Counted from the stretch's first letter, positions 35,830-45,400 are shown. The stretch is DNA of 64,000 nucleotides from Hyphomicrobiales bacterium (GCA_002709005.1 PAPH01000022.1:89753-153752); one strand, 5' to 3'. The notes: generated from the sequence alone by a model not told the origin. Program-made: numbers and translations.

Positions 35830-36973
35830 GAGCCAACGAGACAAGTTCGCGCTGCCGCCGGAGATCAGCTATCTCGATTGCGCCTACATGTCGCCGATCC
35901 CGCTCGCCTCGATCGAGGCCGGCAAGCGCGGGACTGCGGTCAAGGCCGAGCCGTGGAAGATGACGATCGATTCCTATTACGACGGGGTGGAGGAGGCGCG
36001 CACGCTGGCGGCCGGCACCATCGGTGCGACGGCGGACGACGTGGCCGTGATCGCGGCGACGAGCTACGGCCTTGCAACGGCGGCCAAGAACGTGCCCGTG
36101 CCCGCTGGCTCCACCATCATCCTGATGGAAAACGAGCATCCGTCGCATCGCTATGTCTGGTATGAGCTGGCCGAACAGAACGGCGGCACGGTGACTGTGG
36201 TCGCCAAGCCGGAGGACGGCGACTGGACGCCGACCCTGGTCGCGGCGATCAGGGATTCCGGCCTGCCGGTAGCGGTCGTCGCCGGCACGCTCCTGCACTG
36301 GTTCGAGGGTACCAGGGTCGATATCGAGCAGGTCGCCGAAGCGGTCCGCGAGGCGGGCGCCTGCCTGGTGATGGACGGCACGCAGTGGGTGGGCGCGGTG
36401 CCGTTCGATGTCCGGGAAATCCAGCCGGACTTCCTGTCTTTCGCCACCTACAAGTTCCTGCTCGGGCCCTATCGCCTCGGTTTTCTCTATGCGAGCGAGC
36501 GTTGGCACCGGGAGGGGAAGCCGCTCGAGCACCACGCCTGGCACCGCTACAACGGCGACAAGCCGGATTTCTATGTGGAGACAGTGCCCGGCTACAAGGC
36601 GGGCGCCCGGCGCTTCGACATGGGCGAACGGTCGGATTTCGCCGTCCTGCCCGTCGCCATCGAATCGCTGAAACTGATCGAATCGCTCGGCCTGCCGGCA
36701 ATCAGCGAGAGGTTGAGCTTTCTTAACGACCGCATCTGGGAAGAGGCCCTGCGCCATGAACTCGTCCCGGCCATCGATCCGTTGCGGGTCCCGCACATCT
36801 CGATCCTCGACATGAAGGGCCGCCTGCCCGAGGGCGTCGGGGCCAAGCTGAAGGCGGAGAACATCCACGTGACCGTGCGCGGAGTGAAGGTCCGAGTCTC
36901 CCCGCACATCTACAACGATGAAAAGGACATCACCCGCCTGTTCGAGGTGCTCTCGGCCAACGCGCTCGATTGA
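35822..36973 (+). CDS. Class V aminotransferase-fold PLP enzyme
   Basis: 383 residues. The PLP lysine is K211 in SFATYKFLLGPY, and the cofactor-ring Asp is D185 in VMDGTQWVG. The fold is that of class V aminotransferases/isopenicillin-N epimerase/cysteine desulfurase-like proteins. It could be a transaminase, racemase/epimerase or lyase on an amino acid; the family does not fix which. An epimerase role would make sense beside D-amino-acid-type oxidases, but that is speculation. The gene follows the OCD-family gene with overlap and ends 4 bp before the convergent LysR gene. Confidence 0.85.
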   Translation: MLESQRDKFALPPEISYLDCAYMSPIPLASIEAGKRGTAVKAEPWKMTIDSYYDGVEEARTLAAGTIGATADDVAVIAATSYGLATAAKNVPVPAGSTIILMENEHPSHRYVWYELAEQNGGTVTVVAKPEDGDWTPTLVAAIRDSGLPVAVVAGTLLHWFEGTRVDIEQVAEAVREAGACLVMDGTQWVGAVPFDVREIQPDFLSFATYKFLLGPYRLGFLYASERWHREGKPLEHHAWHRYNGDKPDFYVETVPGYKAGARRFDMGERSDFAVLPVAIESLKLIESLGLPAISERLSFLNDRIWEEALRHELVPAIDPLRVPHISILDMKGRLPEGVGAKLKAENIHVTVRGVKVRVSPHIYNDEKDITRLFEVLSANALD

Positions 36974-36977
36974 CCGG

Positions 36978-37937
36978 TCAGGCCGAGACCTGCTCGCAAC
37001 CCTCTGACATCTGCCGGATGCCGGCGTCGACCTCGTGCATGTAGGCGCGGGACTCCTGCAACAGATAGGTCGTGAAGGCTTCGGTGACAGCGGAAGCGGT
37101 GATGCCCCATGGCTTGTAGATGCTCAGATTGAGCTCGAGCGTGGGTTCGAACTCGCGAATGACGATCGGCAGGTCGCGTTCCATCCAGGCCGACAGTCGA
37201 TCGACGACGCTGACGCCCGCGCCGGCCGCCACGAGGTCGATGCACCCTTTGGAAAGTCGCGCCTCGATCTTGTTGTTGCGGTTGACGTTCTGCTCCTCGC
37301 ACATGCGATCGAGCTGTCGCCGGGTCGGATCCGTCGAGCCAAGGGAGATGAAATCGACGCCCTCCAGGTCGGCGACCGTGATCCGCGAAAGTCTTGCCAG
37401 CGGGTGACCCACCGGCATCACACAGACCGGGGGCGTCGAGATGAAGCTGCGGCGCGTGATCGACGGATTGTCCTCGAACAGCGTCGAGCCGATGCCGAGG
37501 TCGAGCTGGTTGCGGGCAGCGCGCTGGATCACCATCACCGAACTGCGGATGTCGATACCGATCGAGATTGCGGGATAGATCTTCGAGAAAGCGGCAATGA
37601 TCCGGGGCAGAAGCGTCAGGCCGAAGGCGGGCAGGGCGCAGACTTCCAGCCGGCCGCTGCGCAGTTCGCGGATATCGCGCGCGGCGCGGGTGACCGTGCG
37701 CGCCGTTTCGAAGACGCGCTCGATCTCGGCGTAAAGCATGTGGGCTTCGGGCGTGGGAACCAGCCGCTGACGGGTCTTCTGGAAGAGCTTGAATCCCGCC
37801 TTGTCGGCGATCTGCATGAGCGCCTTGCTGACTGCTGGCTGGGTGATTTCAAGCGAATCCGCCGCCTTTGTGGTGGTTCCATGCAGCATCACGGCTGCGA
37901 AAACCTCGATCTCTCTTGGCGTGAAGTCTCTACTCAT
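36978..37937 (-). CDS. LysR-family transcriptional regulator
   Basis: 319 residues from the ATG at 37937; a TTG at 37946 is also in frame. The N-terminal HTH (REIEVFAAVMLHGTTTKAADSLEITQPAVSKAL) is at residues 8-40, followed by an effector-binding domain with ISIGIDIRSSVMVI. It lies downstream of the amidase gene on the same strand (75 bp apart), so it may be co-transcribed with the second peptide importer. Likely regulates that operon or the neighbouring oxidase genes. It is less similar to the other two LysR proteins here, which resemble each other. Confidence 0.9.
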   Translation of the reverse strand: MSRDFTPREIEVFAAVMLHGTTTKAADSLEITQPAVSKALMQIADKAGFKLFQKTRQRLVPTPEAHMLYAEIERVFETARTVTRAARDIRELRSGRLEVCALPAFGLTLLPRIIAAFSKIYPAISIGIDIRSSVMVIQRAARNQLDLGIGSTLFEDNPSITRRSFISTPPVCVMPVGHPLARLSRITVADLEGVDFISLGSTDPTRRQLDRMCEEQNVNRNNKIEARLSKGCIDLVAAGAGVSVVDRLSAWMERDLPIVIREFEPTLELNLSIYKPWGITASAVTEAFTTYLLQESRAYMHEVDAGIRQMSEGCEQVSA

Positions 37938-38012
37938 CGCTCTCAACGGGTCCTTTCACGCACCCCTCCCGCCGCAAATGTGCGAAAAATTCAAGGCCCT
38001 GTAAATGCCGTG

Positions 38013-39359
38013 TCAGGGGTTGAGGGCGTTCGGCAGTGACAGGGCCATGTCCAGAAGCGCGCGGTCGGCGCCGGGTTGGGCCGCGAGCTGGACGGAGGCG
38101 GGAAAGACGTCGCGGCTCGGAATCGGAATGGCGAGGGCGGGCATGGTCAGCATGTTGGCCCAGCGGCGGAACGTTCCCCCTGTCATGCCGAAGGGCACAT
38201 GCGCGTCGCCCACCCGCGTCATCTCGTCGGAAAGGCGTGGCGCGAGGCCGGGTGCCGTCGGGATGGCGAGAATATCTACGCCGTCCATCAGATCGCCCAG
38301 CTGGCCCTGGGCAGTCTGCCGGGTGGCCCGGGCCGCCGCCACGTCTTGTGCGCTGTAGCGGCGGGCATGGTCGAGCATGGCGTGAACGGCGCTTCCAACC
38401 TTGTCCGGTGCGGCATCGATTTGCGCGCCGTAGCTCTCCGCGAATTCATGCAGAAGCAGGATCAGCCCGGCCTGGACGAACGCCTTCTGCTCAGGGAAGG
38501 CCCGCTCGATGATGCTGACACCCCGGTCCCGGCAGGCACCGAGCCAGTTGGCGACGGCGATGGCGACGGACTGATCGAGTTCCGCGTCGTAGAGATCGGA
38601 GCAAACGGCGATGCTCATCTTCTCGACAGGGACCGCTCGCTGGGTGCCGTGTTCAGGCAGCGACCGTCCGAGCATGGCTTCGGTGGTCGACCGGATATCT
38701 TCGATGGAGGTGGCGATCGGACCGAGCGCGTCGAGAGACGTCGCGGTTGGCAGGCTACCCGCTGGATCGATCAGGCCGTTGGTGGGCTTGAAGCCGAAAA
38801 GGCCGTTGGCGGCGGCGACAGAGCGGTTGGAGCCGCCGGTGTCCGAACCGATCGCCACGGCGCAGAACCCCGCGGCGACGGCCGCCGCCGAACCGCTGCT
38901 GGTACCCGCCGTTCCGCGCGACGGGTCGAGCGGATTGGCGACCTTGCCGAACCACGGATTGTCATGGGTGCCGAGCGTGAGTTCGTGCATGTTGGTCTTG
39001 GCGATGATGATGGCGCCGGCGGCCTTGAGATTGGCGACGCAGGCGGCATCTCTCCCGGCGATCCGGCCGTCATGGAGCCTCGAGCCGGCGGTCGTCGGCC
39101 AGCCCTCGACATCGATCATGTCCTTCACGGCGACCGGGATCCCGTGCAGCAGCCCGCGCCGTCCGTTCGCCCTGATCTCGGTTTCCGCCCGACGGGCTGC
39201 CTCGAGCGCTTGTCCGGGGTCACGGTAGATTATGGCGTTGATCGCTCCGTCGTGCGCGTCCATGCGGGACAGACACTCCTCGACGATCGAGACCGGCGAC
39301 AGGCCCTCGTCGATGGCCGCAGCCAGTTCGGAGACGGAGAGGCGATGTACGAGGCTCAT
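38013..39359 (-). CDS. Amidase-signature family amidohydrolase
   Basis: 448 residues from the ATG at 39359 (ATGA overlap with the ATPase gene); longer frames upstream run through the ATPase. The Ser-cisSer-Lys triad is visible: K79 in VAVKDMID, S154 in AGTSSGSAAAVAAG and S177 in GSDTGGSNR. The usual GGSSGG is altered to AGTSSG but the catalytic residues remain. It hydrolyses an amide in the cytoplasm, releasing ammonia or an amine. Coupled to the peptide-type importer, so the imported compound is probably an amide or a peptide derivative. Confidence 0.92.
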   Translation of the reverse strand: MSLVHRLSVSELAAAIDEGLSPVSIVEECLSRMDAHDGAINAIIYRDPGQALEAARRAETEIRANGRRGLLHGIPVAVKDMIDVEGWPTTAGSRLHDGRIAGRDAACVANLKAAGAIIIAKTNMHELTLGTHDNPWFGKVANPLDPSRGTAGTSSGSAAAVAAGFCAVAIGSDTGGSNRSVAAANGLFGFKPTNGLIDPAGSLPTATSLDALGPIATSIEDIRSTTEAMLGRSLPEHGTQRAVPVEKMSIAVCSDLYDAELDQSVAIAVANWLGACRDRGVSIIERAFPEQKAFVQAGLILLLHEFAESYGAQIDAAPDKVGSAVHAMLDHARRYSAQDVAAARATRQTAQGQLGDLMDGVDILAIPTAPGLAPRLSDEMTRVGDAHVPFGMTGGTFRRWANMLTMPALAIPIPSRDVFPASVQLAAQPGADRALLDMALSLPNALNP

Positions 39360-40339
39360 GCGGCGGCCGTATGGTTGCGGCTGTCCGGCTCGTCGACGAG
39401 ATGGCAGGCGGCATAGTGGTCGGGGGCGGATGGGCGCAACGGGGGATCGACTTCCGCGCAGAGACCGAAGGCGAGCGGGCATCTGCTTCGGAAATCGCAT
39501 CCCTTTCGCTTTTCGAACGGGCTCGGCAGCTCGCCCTCGAGTACCGGCTTGTCCTGCAGGCGGTTACGCGGATTGGGGTCGGGCCGCGCGGCGATCAGCG
39601 CCCGGCTGTAGGGATGCGTCGGGTTGGCCCAGAACGACGCCCGCGGCGCGGTTTCGACGAGCTGTCCCAGATGCATCACCGCGATCCGGTCGGCCATGTG
39701 GCGGATGACGGAGAGGTCGTGGGAGATGAAGAGATAGGCCGTCCCCAACTCCCGTTGGAGATCCTTGAGGAGATTGAGGATCTGCGCCTGGACCGAGACG
39801 TCGAGGGCCGAGACCGGTTCGTCGCAGACGACGAGATCCGGATTGAGGATGAGCGCGCGGGCGATGCCGATCCGCTGGCGCTGGCCGCCCGAGAATTCGT
39901 GCGGGAAGCGGTCGGCGGCTTCCGGGCGCAGGCCGACCCTGTCCATCATCTCGGCCACCTTTCTCCGTCGCTCCCCGCGATTGCCGAGGCCATGGACGAT
40001 GAGCGGCTCCTCGATGATCCGGCGGACGGTGGCTCTCGGATTGAGCGAGGAGAAGGGATCCTGGAAGATCATCTGGACCTTGCGGCGCAAGGGCCTGAGC
40101 TGGCGCGGCGACAGGGCGGTCAGGTCGTTGCCGTCCAGCGTGATGCTGCCCGCATCCGGCTTGACCAGAGCGGCCACGATCTTGCCGACCGTCGACTTGC
40201 CGCAGCCGGATTCGCCCGCCAGCGCATAGGTCTCGCCACGCTTGATCGACAGCGAAACCTGCGAGACAGCGGTAAGCGCGCCCGAGGGCGTGGAAAAGGT
40301 TTTCCGCAGGTCGCGGATGACGAGCAGGTCGTCCGTCAT
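39356..40339 (-). CDS. ABC ATP-binding protein, DppF type (second system)
   Basis: 327 residues; start at 40339, giving ATGA overlap with the DppD-type gene. Walker A GESGCGKST, signature FSGGQRQRIGIARAL, Walker B LVVCDEPVSALD and a C-terminal Cys-containing oligopeptide-transporter extension (CDFRSRCPLAFGLC). It energises the second peptide-type importer. The order B-C-D-F-amidase-lysR on the - strand indicates a single operon. Confidence 0.92.
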   Translation of the reverse strand: MTDDLLVIRDLRKTFSTPSGALTAVSQVSLSIKRGETYALAGESGCGKSTVGKIVAALVKPDAGSITLDGNDLTALSPRQLRPLRRKVQMIFQDPFSSLNPRATVRRIIEEPLIVHGLGNRGERRRKVAEMMDRVGLRPEAADRFPHEFSGGQRQRIGIARALILNPDLVVCDEPVSALDVSVQAQILNLLKDLQRELGTAYLFISHDLSVIRHMADRIAVMHLGQLVETAPRASFWANPTHPYSRALIAARPDPNPRNRLQDKPVLEGELPSPFEKRKGCDFRSRCPLAFGLCAEVDPPLRPSAPDHYAACHLVDEPDSRNHTAAA

Positions 40340-41307
40340 GGGGCTGTCCATGGGTGGTGGCATTTGTAGTGCGAGGCGCCGTCCGATGTCATCGCCGGCT
40401 CGACCTCGGTGCAGATCGCATCGCTGCGCGGACAGCGGGGCGCGAAGGGACAGCCCTGCCTGATCGAGCCGGGCTGCGGCGGCAGGCCGGGAATTTCCGT
40501 CAGGCGCTCGTCCGGATCGGCGTGCTCCGCCGGCAGGCACGACAGAAGTCCGTGCGTGTAGGGGTGTCGGGGTGCTTCCAGCAGTTCGACCACCGGCCCA
40601 TGCTCAACGATGCGACCCGCATACATGACCGCCACCCGGTCGGCCATTTCCGCCACGACGCCGAGGTCATGGGTGATCAGCAGGATCGCCATGCCGAGCC
40701 GGTCGCGCAGGTCGAGAAGAAGCTTGAGGATCTGCTGCTGGATCGTCACGTCGAGCGCGGTGGTCGGCTCGTCGGCAATCAGCAGGCGCGGTTCGCAGGC
40801 GAGCGCGAGCGCGATCATGGCGCGCTGGCGCAGGCCGCCGGAGAGGTTGTGCGGATATTGCTTCGCCCGGCGCTTCGCATCCGGCATGCGGACGAGTTCG
40901 AGGAGTTCGATGACCTTCCCCGGCGCTGTCCTGCGGGTGGCCTTGCCGTGGATCAGCAGCATTTCCGCGATCTGCCGCTCGACGGTCATCAGCGGATTGA
41001 GCGAGGTCATCGGCTCCTGAAAGACGATCGAGGCCTGGGTTCCGCGCACCTGCCTCAATGTCCGCACGTCCATCTTCATGACGTCGTGGCCGCCGAGCAG
41101 TATGGTTCCGTCAGTGATGTGGATCGCCGGCGGCAGCAATTGGAGGATCGAAAAGGCGGTCATCGACTTGCCCGAGCCGGATTCCCCCACCAGCGCCACC
41201 ACTTCGCCCTCCTGCACCGTCAGGTCCAGCCCGTCGATGACATAGGCGTTTTCGCTGCGTCCACGCAGGCAGGCCCGCAGCCCCTTGATGTCGAGAATGG
41301 CGTTCAT
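40336..41307 (-). CDS. ABC ATP-binding protein, DppD type (second system)
   Basis: 323 residues, overlapping the permease by 4 bp. Walker A GESGSGKSM; the signature is LSGGLRQRAMIALALA with Leu for Met, and Walker B is LLIADEPTTALD. The C-terminal segment CPFAPRCPRSDAICTEV has the Cys pattern of DppD/OppD. Paired with the DppF-type ATPase downstream. Confidence 0.92.
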   Translation of the reverse strand: MNAILDIKGLRACLRGRSENAYVIDGLDLTVQEGEVVALVGESGSGKSMTAFSILQLLPPAIHITDGTILLGGHDVMKMDVRTLRQVRGTQASIVFQEPMTSLNPLMTVERQIAEMLLIHGKATRRTAPGKVIELLELVRMPDAKRRAKQYPHNLSGGLRQRAMIALALACEPRLLIADEPTTALDVTIQQQILKLLLDLRDRLGMAILLITHDLGVVAEMADRVAVMYAGRIVEHGPVVELLEAPRHPYTHGLLSCLPAEHADPDERLTEIPGLPPQPGSIRQGCPFAPRCPRSDAICTEVEPAMTSDGASHYKCHHPWTAP

Positions 41308-42149
41308 CTGCTGCGGGACCGCGGGTTGAATGCGTCGTTGAGGCCTTCGCCGACCAGGTTGATGGCGAGCACGGAAAACAGGACGGCAAGGCCCGGGATG
41401 GTGATGATGTACCAGTGGGTGCGGAGAACCTCGCGGCCGACGCCGATGATATAGCCCCAGCTCATGACGTTCGGGTCGCCCAGGCCGAGGAAGGAAAGAC
41501 CGGCCTCAAGCAGGATGGCGGTGGCAATCATCAGCGAGGACGACACGATGATGGGAGTGAGCGCGTTCGGCAGGAGCTGGGTGACGATCAGCCGTAGGTT
41601 GGACATGCCCATCACCACGCCGGCAAGCACGAATTCCTGCGGCATCAGCTGGAGGAACTGGGCGCGGACGAGGCGCGCCAGCGGTGGCCACGAGACGAGG
41701 CTGATGGCGGTGACGATCGAGGCCATCGAAGGCTTGAAGGCGGCCACCACGACGACGGCGAGCACGAAGGGCGGCGTGGTCTGGAAGATTTCGGTAAGCC
41801 CCATCAGCAGCCGGTCGACCCATCCGCCGAAATAACCCGCTGCCGCACCGATCACAGTGCCGATCAGCGTTGCAGCGACCGTCGCGGAGATTCCGATCAT
41901 CAGTGAAACGCGGGCGCCGTGAAGGAGGCCGGCCATCAGGTCGCGGCCGAGGACGTCGGTGCCGAGAAGGAAGCGGGCATCCTCACCGGGCCACAGGAGC
42001 GGACGTCCGACGAGCTTCCACGGGCCCGCCGGATAGAAGATCGGGCCGGCGATCGCCATGCCGGTGATGACCAGGATAAGAAGCACGCCGGCAACCGCGG
42101 GCAGGTTGCGCGAGAAGCGACGGAAAAAGCTGTTGCGAACCGCGCTCAT
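41304..42149 (-). CDS. ABC permease, DppC type (second system)
   Basis: 281 residues starting at 42149 where ATG overlaps the DppB stop. The much longer open frame upstream is a shadow of DppB. An N-terminal helix (LPAVAGVLLILVITGMAIAG) is followed by the DppC signature GTDVLGRDLMAGLLHGAR near residues 70-87. The docking loop is near residues 170-190. Forms the channel with the DppB-type protein. Confidence 0.92.
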   Translation of the reverse strand: MSAVRNSFFRRFSRNLPAVAGVLLILVITGMAIAGPIFYPAGPWKLVGRPLLWPGEDARFLLGTDVLGRDLMAGLLHGARVSLMIGISATVAATLIGTVIGAAAGYFGGWVDRLLMGLTEIFQTTPPFVLAVVVVAAFKPSMASIVTAISLVSWPPLARLVRAQFLQLMPQEFVLAGVVMGMSNLRLIVTQLLPNALTPIIVSSSLMIATAILLEAGLSFLGLGDPNVMSWGYIIGVGREVLRTHWYIITIPGLAVLFSVLAINLVGEGLNDAFNPRSRSR

Positions 42150-43135
42150 TCCATCGAAATCCTGGGATCGATGAGGCGGTATGCGACCTCCGTGACGATA
42201 TTGGTTATGATGACCATCAGCGAGCACATGAACAGCAGTCCGAGCAGCAGGTTGATGTCGCGCTGGAAGACGGCGGTATAAGCGAGCCGCCCCAGGCCGG
42301 GCCAGGCGAAGACCGTTTCGACCAGGACCGAGCCGCCGAGCATGGCGCCGATCTGCAGGCCGAGCATGGTCACCAGCGGCAGCATCGCGTTCCTGAGCAC
42401 GTGGCGGTAGGCGATTGCGTTCTCGCCCAGCCCCTTGGAGCGCGCGGTGGTGACGAAGTCCTGCTCGCCGACTTCGAGCATGGAGGCGCGCATCAGGCGC
42501 ACTTCGAATGCCGTCAGATACATGCCCAGCACCAGCGCAGGCATGATGAGATGCTGGCCGATATCGGCGGCGCGCCGCCATCCGGTGTAGCCCGCTCCGA
42601 TCGTCTCCATGCCGCTCGAGGGCAGTATCCCCATATTGACCGAGAACAGAACGATCATCATCAGTCCAAGCCAGAAAACCGGCGTGGCATAGGCTATCAG
42701 CGCGCCCGTCGAGATCAGGTAGTCGGGCCAGCGGTTGACGTTGCGGGCGGCGATGACGCCCATGACGATGCCCATGATGAAGGCAAAAAGGATCGCCGTG
42801 ACCATCAACAGCAGCGTCGGCCAGAGATGCGCCAGCAGCAACTCGGTGACCGGCCGCGAGAAGCGGAACGAGTAGCCGAGGTCGAAGGTCATCATCTTGC
42901 CGAGATAGACAAGGAACCGGACATACATCGGCTGGTCTAGACCGTAGCGCTCGCGCAGGTCGGCCATGAATTCGGGAGAGGCGGCGCCCGCTTCGCCCGC
43001 CAGAACGTCGGCGGCATCGCCCGGCGCCATGTTGACGAAAAGGAAGTTGATGACGGCGATCCCGACGAGGATCGGGACGGCCTGAACCAGCCTGCGGGCG
43101 ACGAACCGGCCTATTCGTAACGCGTTTGAACTCAT
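42146..43135 (-). CDS. ABC permease, DppB type (second system)
   Basis: 329 residues from the ATG at 43135, preceded by AAAGGGAATTCC. The N-terminal helix LVQAVPILVGIAVINFLFV and the periplasmic FDLGYSFRFSRPV segment are typical of DppB/OppB. It heads the - strand operon DppB-C-D-F-amidase-lysR. The binding protein is encoded divergently at 43444, so importer and ligand-binding protein share one control region. Confidence 0.92.
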   Translation of the reverse strand: MSSNALRIGRFVARRLVQAVPILVGIAVINFLFVNMAPGDAADVLAGEAGAASPEFMADLRERYGLDQPMYVRFLVYLGKMMTFDLGYSFRFSRPVTELLLAHLWPTLLLMVTAILFAFIMGIVMGVIAARNVNRWPDYLISTGALIAYATPVFWLGLMMIVLFSVNMGILPSSGMETIGAGYTGWRRAADIGQHLIMPALVLGMYLTAFEVRLMRASMLEVGEQDFVTTARSKGLGENAIAYRHVLRNAMLPLVTMLGLQIGAMLGGSVLVETVFAWPGLGRLAYTAVFQRDINLLLGLLFMCSLMVIITNIVTEVAYRLIDPRISME

Positions 43136-43443
43136 GGAATTCCCTTTGACGATCGTTCCATAACAAGCGCTCGGCGGCAAGTTAACTAAGTGAACATGCC
43201 GGGGTGGGTGTGAAAAGTTATGAACTCTCCCCCGCGATCATGACGACTAGGGGAAAGGTGTGCGGTTCCGCCCAAATCTTGAGCGTCGCGCCCACTTTTG
43301 CGGCGCGGCACAGATCGCCCGATCGGCTGCCGGAGCCCGGTCATAACCATTTCCATGTAAGGGGACGCGGCTAGTTGTTAGACGGGTCAGGATCGCTTTC
43401 CTAGCATGCTCTCCGGGAACAGCTCGTAAAGGAGAAAGTCGTG
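43136..43443. promoter_or_regulatory. 308-bp divergent control region of the second peptide importer
   Basis: Spacer between dppB-type (-) and SBP (+) genes. GTTAACTAAGTGAAC (43191-43205) is a near-perfect dyad with T-N11-A symmetry, fitting a LysR box. TCATAAC/GTTATGA half-sites lie at 43217-43223 and 43341-43347, and CCATAAC at 43158-43164. No other gene is evident, and no clear -35/-10 pair was found. Confidence 0.45.
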
Positions 43444-45048
43444 ATGAACGTCACCCCCCAATTGTTGCGGAAGCCACTGGCGATGATTGCCGTGGCCGCG
43501 ATCGCCGCATCCACTGCCCTGCTGCCCGCCTCCGCCGAGCCGAAACGGGGCGGCACGCTGACCGCCGTTGTCAACCCGGAGCCCGCCTTCCTGGTTTCTG
43601 CCCACAACCCGGTTGGCGGCGTGCTGCAGGTCTCGAGCAAGATGTTCGAGGGCCTGCTGACCTACGATCTGGAGATGAACCTGCAGCCGGCGCTTGCCGA
43701 AAGCTGGGATGTGGCCGACGACGGGCTGTCGGTCACCTTTCACCTGCGCGAGGGCGTGACCTGGCACGACGGCGAGCCCTTCACCTCGGAAGACGTGAAG
43801 TTCACCACCATGAAGATCTGGAAGGAGCTGCACCCGCGCAACCGCGTCAACATGGCCAAGGTCACGGATGTCGAAACTCCGGACGCGCATACCGCCGTCT
43901 TCCGCCTCTCGGAGCCGGTTCCCTTCCTGCTCTCGGTCATGAACGGCGGCGAAAGCCAGGTCGTGCCGAAGCATATCTATGACGGCGAGGATGTCGGCAA
44001 GAACCTGGTCGAAAAGGACCCGGTCGGCACCGGTCCGTTCAAGCTCAAGGAGTGGCGGCGCGGCGAGGCGGTTATCCTCGAGCGCTATGACGGCTACTGG
44101 CAGGAGGGCAAGCCCTATCTCGACGGTGTGATCTTCCGCATCATCCCGGACGAGGCGGCGCGCGCCACCGCATTCGAAACCGGCGAAGTCCAATATGGCG
44201 GCTTCACCCCCGTTTCGCCCTGCACTGCGCAGCGTCTAGGCACGCTGGAGAACATCGGAGTCGAGACCAGGGGCTACGAGTTCTTCGGCACCATCTTCAT
44301 GTTCGAACTCAACCTGCGCGACGAGGTCCTGAAGGACAAGAAGGTGCGTCACGCGCTCGCCCATGCCATCGACCGCGACTTCATTCTGGAAAACGTCTGG
44401 TGCGGCTTCGGCACGCCGACCACCGGTCCGGTGCCTCCGCAACTCACGGAATTCTACACCGACGACGTGCCCACCTACGAGTACGACCCGGCCAAGGCCG
44501 AAGCCCTTCTCGACGAAGCCGGTTATCCGCGCGGCGAGGACGGCATCCGCTTCAAGATGGTCCACGATCCGCTGCCATTCGGCCCGAATTTCGTGCGCAG
44601 TGCCGAAGTGGTGAAGCAGAACCTGGCGGAAGTCGGCATCGAACTGGAAATCCGCACCCAGGATACGCCGACCTATCTGCGCCGGATCTACACCGACTAC
44701 GACTTCGACATGTCGAGCACCACGCTTTCCGCACTTCCCGACCCGACGCTCGGCGTGCAGCGGCTCTACTGGTCGAAGAACATTGTCGAGGGCGTACCCT
44801 TCTCCAACTCTTCGGGCTATTCGAACCCGGAGATGGACCGCATTCTCGAAGCCGCCCAGACGGAGAACGACAAGGGAAAACGCGTCGAACTGTTCCATCA
44901 GATGCAGAAGCTGGCCCAGGAAGACCTGCCCATCATCGATCTCTTCGTGATGAGCCAGGCCACCATCTTCGACAAGCGCCTGAAGAACCACACCACCCAG
45001 TCCGACGGTTATCCGACCTTCGCCGACGCCTATCTCGAAAGCGAATAG
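43444..45048 (+). CDS. ABC peptide-type substrate-binding protein (second system)
   Basis: 534 residues from the ATG at 43444; a GTG two codons... one codon earlier (43441) is an alternative, both served by AAAGGAG. The signal peptide runs to about residue 36 (IAVAAIAASTALLPASA), with cleavage before EPKRGG. SBP_bac_5 features are RGGTLTAVVNPEP, LAESWDVADDGLSVTFHLR and DPVGTGPFKLKEW. It feeds the divergent DppBCDF-type importer. Ligand unknown; the amidase in the partner operon points to an amide or peptide derivative. Confidence 0.9.
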   Translation: MNVTPQLLRKPLAMIAVAAIAASTALLPASAEPKRGGTLTAVVNPEPAFLVSAHNPVGGVLQVSSKMFEGLLTYDLEMNLQPALAESWDVADDGLSVTFHLREGVTWHDGEPFTSEDVKFTTMKIWKELHPRNRVNMAKVTDVETPDAHTAVFRLSEPVPFLLSVMNGGESQVVPKHIYDGEDVGKNLVEKDPVGTGPFKLKEWRRGEAVILERYDGYWQEGKPYLDGVIFRIIPDEAARATAFETGEVQYGGFTPVSPCTAQRLGTLENIGVETRGYEFFGTIFMFELNLRDEVLKDKKVRHALAHAIDRDFILENVWCGFGTPTTGPVPPQLTEFYTDDVPTYEYDPAKAEALLDEAGYPRGEDGIRFKMVHDPLPFGPNFVRSAEVVKQNLAEVGIELEIRTQDTPTYLRRIYTDYDFDMSSTTLSALPDPTLGVQRLYWSKNIVEGVPFSNSSGYSNPEMDRILEAAQTENDKGKRVELFHQMQKLAQEDLPIIDLFVMSQATIFDKRLKNHTTQSDGYPTFADAYLESE

Positions 45049-45076
45049 GCCGGCCGTCGCCGAACACCGGATGGAA

Positions 45077-45102
45077 GGCGGGCTCCCTTGCGGGGGCCCG
45101 CC
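45077..45102 (+). terminator. Stem-loop after the second peptide binding-protein gene
   Basis: Eleven-base-pair stem GGCGGGCTCCC / GGGGGCCCGCC (one T-G pair) with a TTGC loop, 28 bp beyond the stop. No T-run follows, so termination would be weak or factor-assisted. Confidence 0.6.
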
Positions 45103-45335
45103 TGACGGCGGGAAGATCTGGCAGCCGGCATGAACCTAGTGCCCATATCCGCGCCTGCTTATTGGCGGTGAAGCCGGAAAGGCGGCGCAGAATTCGTCCC
45201 CGTTCCATAGGTCCGGACAGGAGGGTAGCCGAGGCACTCGCGCTGCCTGGTCAGTGGCGGATCGCCGGTAATTGCTGTTCCGGCTGCGTTCGGGACGTGG
45301 ATCAACTCGCAGTTTCCGCCGCCGGACAAAATTCC

Positions 45336-45364
45336 GGGAGACGGCCACAGTGCGGTCGTCTCCC
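45336..45364 (-). terminator. Stem-loop after the polyamine-type binding-protein gene
   Basis: Eight-base-pair stem GGGAGACG / CGTCTCCC around a 13-base loop, 36 bp past the stop on the - strand, followed there by GGAATTTTG. A modest intrinsic terminator for the - strand gene. Confidence 0.55.
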
Positions 45365-45400
45365 GTTTCGCCGGTCATGCCGGGGAGGTCCAGTCAGGGG

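Larger units (their letters stand above)
45049..45400. other. 352-bp convergent spacer without a gene
   Basis: Lies between two convergent binding-protein genes. Contains two stem-loops (45077-45102 and 45336-45364). The sequence between them shows no conserved coding pattern on either strand; the open frames crossing it are shadows of the - strand gene. Confidence 0.6.

Noticed and set aside
41304..43166. 620-residue fused permease reading
   Set aside because: The upstream part is an out-of-frame reading of the DppB-type gene; the DppC-type protein starts at 42149 by ATGA overlap.
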